A DNA stretch of 32,534 nt. It comes from Candidatus Atribacteria bacterium. GTDB taxonomy: Bacteria; Bipolaricaulota; Bipolaricaulia; UBA7950; UBA9294. Each line of letters opens with the position of its first letter. Positions within the stretch are counted from its first letter, which is position 1. Both the position numbers and the translations under genes were made by a program. The stretch is from assembly GCA_004525685.1 (NCBI GenBank), contig SPBW01000004.1, positions 1 to 32,534 of the forward strand. The letters are read 5' to 3'. This document shows, one piece after another, positions 25,196 to 32,534 of this stretch. The notes beneath the pieces are model-generated. The model was not told where the DNA came from, ran no database searches, and saw only the letters and a list, made by a program, of their open reading frames with translations.

Positions 25196-28024
25196 ATGAG
25201 TGGAAAACGTTTCAGAATCGCTTTGGTGCTTGCTTCACTGATTGTGGCCGCGGGTATGTTCGCGTTCGGCCAAGATTCCCCAGAAGCCACAAGCTATGAA
25301 ATCAGAATCAGCCTAGACACCGAGATGGATACGATGGTTGGCATTCAGGAAGTTCACGTCGTCAATCGCTCCAGCGAAGCCGTGGATGAGATTCCGTTCG
25401 CGTTGATCGCCAATTGGGGAGCAGAACCCAATCCCTATCTTCATCCTGCGCTCACCGACGCACAGTACGCGGCGGGGTTCGATCCCACCTGGACACGAAT
25501 CTCGCAGGTCAGAGACGCAGATGGGAATCCACTCTCGTTTCGCCTCGCACCCACACCACCGTTTCTTCTGACCTTCTCACTCGAAGCTGGACTCCTCATT
25601 GTCGAATTGGATGCTCCTCTAGCCCCCGGTGCCGAGATCTTGATTCGCATCGATTTCGAAACGAAGTTCGCGCGCGCATCAGCAGGAGACAACTGCGTAG
25701 CCAAGGACACCTATACGTGGCGATTCGGCTGGAATCCCGTGCTGGTCGATTCAGGAGCGCTCGCTGGGAGATTTGAACTACCTGCTGCCAACTACCATGT
25801 CGAGTTGACGATTCCGCAAGGTTATCACGCATTCGGCGGCGCCGACATGCAACAGGAACTCGGCACTGAAGCGGGAATCAAGACCATTGAGCTCTCCAAC
25901 CAGCGCCCCACACGCTCCGTCCCATTGATCATCGGCCCTGAGCTTTCATCCGTATCGACTGAGTGGAACGGAGTGACAATCGAAGCCGTCTATCTTCCAG
26001 GTGGCGAAGCCTACGCTCGCGAAGCGCTATCGTATGCAGAAGAGATCCTGGACTATCATACTGAGCAATTCGGCCCCTTCGCTGGAACCCGTCTGATCAT
26101 CGCTGAGAATCCGACGTCTGGATTCTTCGGTATGGCAGCCGATGGCTTCGTCCTTGTTGGAGCTAGCATCGTCCGCTTGAAAGACATGCCAGCCCTCGGT
26201 ATCTATGATCGCGTTTCGGAGTACCTCCTCGCGCATGAGATCGCCCACCTTTGGTGGGGCATTGGTATCGGCACGGACTTCAATGCCGAGAACTGGATTT
26301 CGGAGGGGTTTGCCGAGTACCTATCTATTAGCTATTTCGAGGACCGATATGGAGGGTTCAATCCCAATCTTCTTAGCCACCTTCAGCCGGGGCTTGTTGA
26401 GGACGCCATGCTGGAATCGATGGGATACATGAATCTCCGGCAACACATGTCGGAGCTACCCTACCTGGCTCTCCTGCAACTGGGATTCGACGAACCGATC
26501 ATTCAACCCATGGCAGATTCGCAGTATCTCAATGGCATTACAATTCGCACCTACAGCAAGGGGTACCTGGCCCTGAGAGCCTTGGAGGCAATCATCGGGA
26601 AAGACACGCTGCACACGATCCTGGTCGAAGCTCTCGATGAATGGAATGGCAAGCTCCTCTCTGTAGAAGACTTCAAGCTTCTCGCCGAGCGGATCTCGCA
26701 GAGTGATTTGGCCGATTTCTTCGCCGATTGGATCTACGGTACGGCTCAACTTGACGTCGGCATCTCGGGGTTCGATACACACGCCATGGAGTCAGGCTAT
26801 CAGACACTGCTCACGCTGTCGGGCATCGATCCCATCTTCCCAGTGGATATCCAAGCCACGTTGACCGACGGCTCAACTGCAGAGATGAGGTTCGTACCTA
26901 CCTGCTGTTCTGCCGACACCGTCGCTTTCGAGACGGTTCTACCCATCTCTGCCATTGCCATTGATCCTGACGAGATGCTTCCAGATGCCAACCGTTACAA
27001 TAATCACTGGCCGCGCAAGATCATGGTCGACCACCCATTCCGATCTGCTGATGCACCTGAGATCGGGAAGCCACTTGATGCCTATGTCATCGACATCTCA
27101 CCGACTGGCATTTCCGGCAGCTTCCGAAACGATCACGCTTGGAGCTTGATGCTTCTCCCACACATCGATCCGAACATGGATTGGGAATCGTTCAATAGCC
27201 TAGATGACAGGCTGCTACTCGACCTGGTCGGCGTGTTTGCCGCGAACATTGGGCGAGATCTTGGCATCTCGTTCACCGGCATGATTACAGCGTTGGATCT
27301 GCAGACGGGAATGGGAGAGCTAGATGCAATGCTGACAGCTCGCATCTTAGGGTTCACTCATCCTCAGACGGGTCAAGCGGGCCTGTACTGGTATCCAAGC
27401 TGGCAGCATACGCTAACCGTAGGAGCTCTCGGGGCCTTGCCCCGTCCCACACCGTATCTGTCGCTGTCTGTTCAATATGACAGCCAGCCGACAATACTGA
27501 TGCGAAACAGGATGCAGCTCGTCTTGGGAATTCCCGGGTTCGGCACGGCGCCCTTCGCGTCCATCACGTGGCAAGGAGAACGCAGACTTCGCCTGTTCCA
27601 CTTGATGTATGTGGACGTTGGTGCCTCGATCGCTGAATCCTTGTCGCAGGATCTTCCAAACGAGTTTCTCTTCTCGCTGAGCCAGCTTCACTCGTTCGAC
27701 TACTTGCCCATGGGGCACCATCAGGCGTATGCCGCCATCGAGGCAGTCTTTCCTCCGCTCGTCAGAGATAGCGGCTATGCCATCTTGAACTTGACTCGAC
27801 TTGACTCGATCACACCGTCGGTGTTCATCCAGGGGGGGCGAACCCAGGCCAATTGCCTGAGCGTCTGTGAACCCGGCATTCGCGTGGAGGCTGGAGCGAG
27901 ACTAGCATTCATCTTCCCAGGATTCCTGGGCACCTCGATCAGGCTTGATATCGGATACGCCGTTCCGCTCATTGGCGTTGACGGGAGTGCCCGCGCCTTC
28001 TTCGAACTAGGAGGCGGCTTCTAG
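25196..28024 (+). CDS. Exported M1-type (gluzincin) metallopeptidase with C-terminal Omp85/surface-antigen-like barrel region
   Basis: Signal peptide; LLAHEIAHLWWGIGIGTDFNAENWISEGFAEYLS (HEXXH-X18-E); C-terminal ~200 aa with beta-rich strands ending SIRLDIGYAVPLIGVDGSARAFFELGGGF with terminal Phe. SD GGGAGG before ATG 25196. Confidence 0.82.
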   Translation: MSGKRFRIALVLASLIVAAGMFAFGQDSPEATSYEIRISLDTEMDTMVGIQEVHVVNRSSEAVDEIPFALIANWGAEPNPYLHPALTDAQYAAGFDPTWTRISQVRDADGNPLSFRLAPTPPFLLTFSLEAGLLIVELDAPLAPGAEILIRIDFETKFARASAGDNCVAKDTYTWRFGWNPVLVDSGALAGRFELPAANYHVELTIPQGYHAFGGADMQQELGTEAGIKTIELSNQRPTRSVPLIIGPELSSVSTEWNGVTIEAVYLPGGEAYAREALSYAEEILDYHTEQFGPFAGTRLIIAENPTSGFFGMAADGFVLVGASIVRLKDMPALGIYDRVSEYLLAHEIAHLWWGIGIGTDFNAENWISEGFAEYLSISYFEDRYGGFNPNLLSHLQPGLVEDAMLESMGYMNLRQHMSELPYLALLQLGFDEPIIQPMADSQYLNGITIRTYSKGYLALRALEAIIGKDTLHTILVEALDEWNGKLLSVEDFKLLAERISQSDLADFFADWIYGTAQLDVGISGFDTHAMESGYQTLLTLSGIDPIFPVDIQATLTDGSTAEMRFVPTCCSADTVAFETVLPISAIAIDPDEMLPDANRYNNHWPRKIMVDHPFRSADAPEIGKPLDAYVIDISPTGISGSFRNDHAWSLMLLPHIDPNMDWESFNSLDDRLLLDLVGVFAANIGRDLGISFTGMITALDLQTGMGELDAMLTARILGFTHPQTGQAGLYWYPSWQHTLTVGALGALPRPTPYLSLSVQYDSQPTILMRNRMQLVLGIPGFGTAPFASITWQGERRLRLFHLMYVDVGASIAESLSQDLPNEFLFSLSQLHSFDYLPMGHHQAYAAIEAVFPPLVRDSGYAILNLTRLDSITPSVFIQGGRTQANCLSVCEPGIRVEAGARLAFIFPGFLGTSIRLDIGYAVPLIGVDGSARAFFELGGGF

Positions 28025-30279
28025 ATCACTATTTGATCTGCGAGGCGCTCGCGCTCAAGCACGACCAGGCAAGCTTCAACGACAGACGAATCAAAAGCGA
28101 TGCCGCTCAAACGGCGCAGTTCAGACACGGTGTCTTCCAAGCTGACCGCAGGGCGGTAAGGTCGGTGAGAGAGCATGGCATCGGCGATGTCAGCCACCGC
28201 CAAGATGCGAGCTTCCACACGCATCTGATCGGCATGAATCCCGTTGGGATACCCCGAACCGTCCAAACGTTCGTGGTGCTGACCTACGATATCGGCAATC
28301 GGCCAGGGAAGGACAACATCTGCAAGCACGTTATGTGCGGCCTCAACATGCGATTGAACAATCAGCATCTCGGCCTTGGTCAGCTGGCTCGGCTTGCTCA
28401 GGATCTCGGCGGGGATGACGATCTTGCCGATGTCATGGACATGGGCCGCTAGCTCAACTGACTGGCATTGATCTGTGGAGAGTCCCATAGCCTCGGCAAT
28501 TCCTACGGCTATCCGGGCAACGCCTTCTTGATGCGCACTGGTGTACGGATCGCGCAACTCGATCGCCTTAGCCAACGCACGGATGACTCCTTCGTACGTC
28601 TCCTGCAACTTCCCAATCAGGCTGCGATTCTCAATTGCACCCGCGGTGATACTCGCCAGTCCAGACAGGAGTTCGGCATCCTCACTCGTGTACGCCTCCA
28701 GAGCATTCGACTGGACCTGGACAATGCCGAAGACTTCGCCTCGGATCTTCATGGGTACAATCAGCGCCGATCTGGGCAGATCGACGACAGCTTCGGCGGG
28801 GCTGAGTCTCTCTGCGTCCCGGCCATTTGCTGACAGCTTGTATCGGGTCCCCATGGTTGACATCGCCTCATGATAATCAGGGACGATCATCGGCTTGCCC
28901 TCTCGAATGACCTTGCTCTGTATGCCTCTTCCCTCGGGCTCCAGTGGGATTGGAGGCATGCCGCTCGTGTCAAGCTCACATCCCCCGTTCTTTGCATATT
29001 CAGTGTATATCGACGCCTCAGCCGCGCTGTACCGAGAGACGATGTAGACGTCCGACGCCATGAGTTCCGAGATGTGCTGATAGGACGTTCTAAAGACGTC
29101 GAGCGTTGTTTCTGCGCCACCAAAATCGATAGACAGCTGTGCCATGGCTGTTTGCCGTTTCAGGAGCTGCGCAATTCGAGTTTGATCGACCATCCTCTGG
29201 CTGATGTCTCTCACGGAAACAGTTAGACCGTCAGTCTTCCCATCAACGACTCGAGCGACTGCTCGCGACTCGAACCAGATCGTTTCTCCGTCTGGAGCCA
29301 CATACTTCGTCACGTAGGATGCAGCTTCTCCAGATGACAGGACCCTCTCCAGCGTATCGCGGATGCGTTGCTGGTCGCTATCCCCTGAGTGTTGGCAGAT
29401 GTAGTCGCCAATCATCTGCTCCGATGTGAAGCCATGCAGGGGTGTGTTGACGTACTCTATCCTGAGATCGCGGCTCAGTAGGATCACATGATCTGGACTC
29501 TCCTCAGTCAGTGCTCGCCACTTCGCTTCAGATTCGTGCAGTCGTTGTTCCGAGAGCTTGGCATGGGTCACATCGCGAAGGATGATGCCAAGATCCTCGC
29601 CAACCTTGAAAGCGCTGACCGCAAATCGACGATCCCTAAGTTGCGCCGGAGGAGTGTACTCGTCGATCGAGAATGGTTCCCCTGTCTCCAGAACACGTCG
29701 GAATTGTGCGTAACGCTCCGTCTGTACCGTGCCAGGCGATATGTCTGTCATCAGGCGCCCAGTTAGGTTTTCGGGGGTTGCATCGAACAGGGCGGCGCCC
29801 ACTTGATTGATGTAGATCAATCGCAGGTCAGCATTGAAGATTCCAAACCCTTCTCCCGCTGATTCCATGAACGCCATTCGCAGCTCTTCGGATTCGCGCA
29901 GCTGCTCCTCTTCTTCTGATCGCTTGGCCAGATCGAAAAATATGCAATTCGCTCGGCGAAGTCGCCCAGCCTCATCGCGTTCGATTCTGCCACTGAAGGA
30001 TACCGAAACCGTGCTTCCATCCTTCCGAATCAAGCTCCACATGACGCCCTGGGCTCGGCCCTCTTCGACGAATTGTGCGAATCGTTCGCGAAACACCGCT
30101 TTCTGATCAGAACAGACGAAGTCTCCGAACCAGCGCCCGAGGACTTCATGCTTGTCAAAAAGAAGCTCTTCCTGCCAGGCACGATTAACCGTCAGCAAGC
30201 GCCCTTCTGAATCCAACGATTGATAGGGAAGCGGCGCTTCGTCAAACAACGAACGATAGAATTGCGTTTCCTGTTGCAC
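28021..30279 (-). CDS. PAS/GAF sensor with HD-GYP phosphodiesterase output domain
   Basis: Several PAS-like segments, GAF-like segment, HVHDIGKIVIPAEIL...HHERLDGSGYPNG. Start proposed at GTG 30279 with SD GGGGAGG; the ORF-track start at 30414 overlaps the divergent promoter. Confidence 0.88.
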   Translation of the reverse strand: MQQETQFYRSLFDEAPLPYQSLDSEGRLLTVNRAWQEELLFDKHEVLGRWFGDFVCSDQKAVFRERFAQFVEEGRAQGVMWSLIRKDGSTVSVSFSGRIERDEAGRLRRANCIFFDLAKRSEEEEQLRESEELRMAFMESAGEGFGIFNADLRLIYINQVGAALFDATPENLTGRLMTDISPGTVQTERYAQFRRVLETGEPFSIDEYTPPAQLRDRRFAVSAFKVGEDLGIILRDVTHAKLSEQRLHESEAKWRALTEESPDHVILLSRDLRIEYVNTPLHGFTSEQMIGDYICQHSGDSDQQRIRDTLERVLSSGEAASYVTKYVAPDGETIWFESRAVARVVDGKTDGLTVSVRDISQRMVDQTRIAQLLKRQTAMAQLSIDFGGAETTLDVFRTSYQHISELMASDVYIVSRYSAAEASIYTEYAKNGGCELDTSGMPPIPLEPEGRGIQSKVIREGKPMIVPDYHEAMSTMGTRYKLSANGRDAERLSPAEAVVDLPRSALIVPMKIRGEVFGIVQVQSNALEAYTSEDAELLSGLASITAGAIENRSLIGKLQETYEGVIRALAKAIELRDPYTSAHQEGVARIAVGIAEAMGLSTDQCQSVELAAHVHDIGKIVIPAEILSKPSQLTKAEMLIVQSHVEAAHNVLADVVLPWPIADIVGQHHERLDGSGYPNGIHADQMRVEARILAVADIADAMLSHRPYRPAVSLEDTVSELRRLSGIAFDSSVVEACLVVLERERLADQIVI

Positions 30280-30364
30280 CGTCGACCTCCCCGTACCACT
30301 CCCTGAGTCTAGTAGATTCCAACGAGAAACCGAAACCCAAGCCATCCGGTCGTAATACACTTCC

Positions 30365-30393
30365 TTGTCCGGCACGCTGGACAGGGCTACTAT
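30365..30393 (+). promoter_or_regulatory. Promoter TTGTCC-17-TACTAT for the MFS gene (near-leaderless)
   Basis: 8 nt from the -10 end to ATG 30402. Confidence 0.55.
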
Positions 30394-30401
30394 CTGCCCC
30401 C

Positions 30402-31547
30402 ATGACACAGGCATCGATCGATCAACCAGGGAAACGTACTGCCTATCTGTTCATTGGCCACCTTCTTAACGATGGATTCGGAGCTTTCCTAGCACCACTT
30501 CTTCCATTACTGATTCAACGCCTTGATCTGTCACTAGCCATGGCTGGTTTGCTGGGGACAGTGAGAATTCTGATGAATTCACTTCTCCAACCAAGCCTTG
30601 GCCACTTGGTCGATCGAGTGCAAAGACCATGGCTAGTCATTATCGGCCCCTTGCTCTCAGTGACAGCCATGAGCCTTATCGGTCGAGCCAACAGCTACTG
30701 GCTCCTGCTTCTCGTGATGGCGATCGCAGGCGTTGGTACAGCGCTCTTCCACCCGGCAGCAGCTGCACTAGTTGCTGCGGGCACTCACAGCCGCCGCGGC
30801 TTGATGATGGCGTTCTTCTCATCAGGGGGAACCCTTGGGGGAGCGGCTGCTCCTATCGTGATTGTCGCCTTCACTCAAACCTTCGATTTGGGCGGCACGC
30901 CGTGGCTGTTGATTCCGGGATTGGCCTTGGTGGCCGCCTTTGCCTTCCCCCTCATGCGCGTGTTGCCACACTCGATTCGCCAGGCCCATGAGAGATTCCA
31001 GCTAGGACATCTGCCTGGTCGATTCGTGGTGCTGTGGACCGTCCTCGTAATCCGTTCTGTGAGTGCCACTGCGTTCGCAAGCTTCTTGGCAGTTCTCGTC
31101 GTGGAACGAGGCGGATCAGCTTGGGCCGGAGCTGTGTCTATTAGCGCATTCCTGCTGGCCGGTGCTGCCGGAAGCTTCCTGGCTGGCAATCTCTCTGATC
31201 GCTGGGGCCGCAAGGCAGTGATCCTTGGTTCGATGGTTATGGCTACGCCACTGTACTTCCTCTTCCTCCACGGCCCGGCAACTTTCCTCCTGCCCGTCAT
31301 TGCCGTGGCCGGACTGTTTGACTTGTCTGCTACGCCAGTTGGCGTTGTTGCGGCCCAGGAGTGCATTCCCGGAAGAACAGGTCTCGTCTCCGGCCTCGTC
31401 ATGGGATTAGCCTGGGGCGTAGGTGGGATCGCCCTCTATCCCATTGGATGGTTAGCCGATCAATACGGAATCATCACCGTCATGTCCTGTGTCGCCATGC
31501 TACCGCTAGTCGGAGCAGGTTTGATGTCGCTCTACAGAGAAGCGTAG
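30402..31547 (+). CDS. Major facilitator superfamily transporter
   Basis: 12-TM-like hydrophobic protein; GHLVDRVQRPW and GNLSDRWGRKAVILG loop motifs. Confidence 0.9.
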   Translation: MTQASIDQPGKRTAYLFIGHLLNDGFGAFLAPLLPLLIQRLDLSLAMAGLLGTVRILMNSLLQPSLGHLVDRVQRPWLVIIGPLLSVTAMSLIGRANSYWLLLLVMAIAGVGTALFHPAAAALVAAGTHSRRGLMMAFFSSGGTLGGAAAPIVIVAFTQTFDLGGTPWLLIPGLALVAAFAFPLMRVLPHSIRQAHERFQLGHLPGRFVVLWTVLVIRSVSATAFASFLAVLVVERGGSAWAGAVSISAFLLAGAAGSFLAGNLSDRWGRKAVILGSMVMATPLYFLFLHGPATFLLPVIAVAGLFDLSATPVGVVAAQECIPGRTGLVSGLVMGLAWGVGGIALYPIGWLADQYGIITVMSCVAMLPLVGAGLMSLYREA

Positions 31548-31581
31548 TGTTCAGCGCGCAAAGCGAGGACAGTGAAATGGC

Positions 31582-32370
31582 ATGACTCAGCTCTATCAAG
31601 ATAACCTTGCGCAGCTCTATGATGCAGCGGTTCCTGACTGGCCGGGCGAGATCGATTTCTATCGAAATCTCGCGCAAGAGGATGTAGACGAGCATCACTC
31701 GATTCTTGAGATTGCCAGCGGTACGGGGCGCGTCGCCATCAAGCTGGCGCAAGCAGGCTTTCAGGTCGTCGGCATCGATCTCTCCCAAGACATGCTGTCC
31801 ATTGCGCGGGCCAAGAGCGCGTCTCTGAAGAACGTGACCTTCGTGCAGGCCGATATGAGATCGTTTGACCTCAACAGGGATTTCGCACTGGCCCTCGTGC
31901 CGGCCTATTCCTTTCAGTTGCTGCTCACCGAGAAGGCACAGAAGACCTGTTTGGAGAAGATCTCGAAGCACCTGATACCTAGAGCTCGACTGGTGCTGCA
32001 TCTTGAACGACAAGATCCTGATTGGTTGGCATCGTTGCCTTCAGACAGCTACACACCCTTCGAAGCCTCAGGTGAAACGACGCATCCGCACACCAGTCAG
32101 CTGATTCGTGTTTCCTATGCATGGTCATTTGACCAAGCGCTGCAGAGCGTTGCCGTCATCATTCGCTATGAGACCATCGATCCGTCCGGCAGGGTCAGTG
32201 AACGTGTAGACCGAGAACCATTGCGCATGCACTGTACATCCGCGCGTCGTCTGGAGTCATTGCTCGTACGTGCGGGTTTCGAGATTGAGGAGCGTAGAAG
32301 CGATTTCGCCAGCGATTCCGCCCCTGACGCATCAGATGAGATGATCTGGATTGCCAGAAAACGACCCTAG
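31582..32370 (+). CDS. Class I SAM-dependent methyltransferase
   Basis: ILEIASGTGRVAIKLAQAGFQVVGIDLSQDMLSIAR motif I; VTFVQADMRSF motif II. Confidence 0.9.
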   Translation: MTQLYQDNLAQLYDAAVPDWPGEIDFYRNLAQEDVDEHHSILEIASGTGRVAIKLAQAGFQVVGIDLSQDMLSIARAKSASLKNVTFVQADMRSFDLNRDFALALVPAYSFQLLLTEKAQKTCLEKISKHLIPRARLVLHLERQDPDWLASLPSDSYTPFEASGETTHPHTSQLIRVSYAWSFDQALQSVAVIIRYETIDPSGRVSERVDREPLRMHCTSARRLESLLVRAGFEIEERRSDFASDSAPDASDEMIWIARKRP

Positions 32371-32431
32371 ACTCATATTCCCCAATGCCAGTTTCCAACG
32401 GCACAATCGAGCTATCATTCCGTTCTAGCTG

Positions 32432-32460
32432 TTGACACTTGGCCATTCTCGGCCTATCGC
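32432..32460 (+). promoter_or_regulatory. Promoter TTGACA-17-TATCGC reading off the right edge
   Basis: Perfect -35 with 17-nt spacing; an open frame starting ATG 32475 (MAEQRLWLAVSPSRTSFSYA...) runs to the window end. Confidence 0.5.
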
Positions 32461-32534
32461 GCGCAACGACACAGATGGCTGAGCAACGTCTTTGGCTCGC
32501 TGTATCCCCATCTAGAACATCATTCTCGTACGCA

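Noticed and set aside
30280-30414. Extended N-terminus of the HD-GYP sensor
   Set aside because: GTG at 30279 has a strong GGGGAGG SD; the extension overlaps the divergent MFS promoter and lacks domain-like sequence.
1-32534. CRISPR arrays, tRNA/rRNA genes, IS elements or prophage genes
   Set aside because: No regularly spaced repeats, no tRNA/rRNA-like segments and no transposase, integrase or phage structural motifs were seen.

Overview
This is a dense bacterial chromosomal segment; every call was made by reading the sequence, with no database search. From left to right it holds: (i) an edge-truncated nucleotidyltransferase (minus strand, absent from the ORF track), two paralogous BTAD/NB-ARC/TPR SARP-like regulators flanking an Fpg/Nei DNA glycosylase, and two tandem exported isochorismatase-like hydrolases; (ii) an RF-1/ArfB-like GGQ protein, a seven-repeat FG-GAP protein and a class I glutamine amidotransferase; (iii) a tightly overlapping threonine operon on the minus strand, hom-ask-asd-HAD-thrC, preceded by what reads as a complete transcription attenuator: a consensus promoter, a 29-aa leader peptide with MMM and TTT runs, a long hairpin, and an intrinsic terminator with a U-tract; (iv) an M28/DUF4910-like peptidase, a YafY/WYL regulator divergent from a GyrI-like protein, and a cyclase / saccharopine-dehydrogenase-like / alpha-beta hydrolase run; (v) an M1-type metallopeptidase with a C-terminal outer-membrane-barrel-like region, a PAS/GAF/HD-GYP sensor, an MFS transporter and a methyltransferase. 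The two strongest leads are in the threonine operon. One is the leader, which appears to be leaderless (AUG at +1). The other is an apparently circularly permuted HAD-family protein in the slot where homoserine kinase is expected. Several other promoters also place the -10 box exactly 6 nt before an ATG. In three genes a mini-ORF near the 5' end terminates in TCATGA, overlapping the start codon of the main gene.
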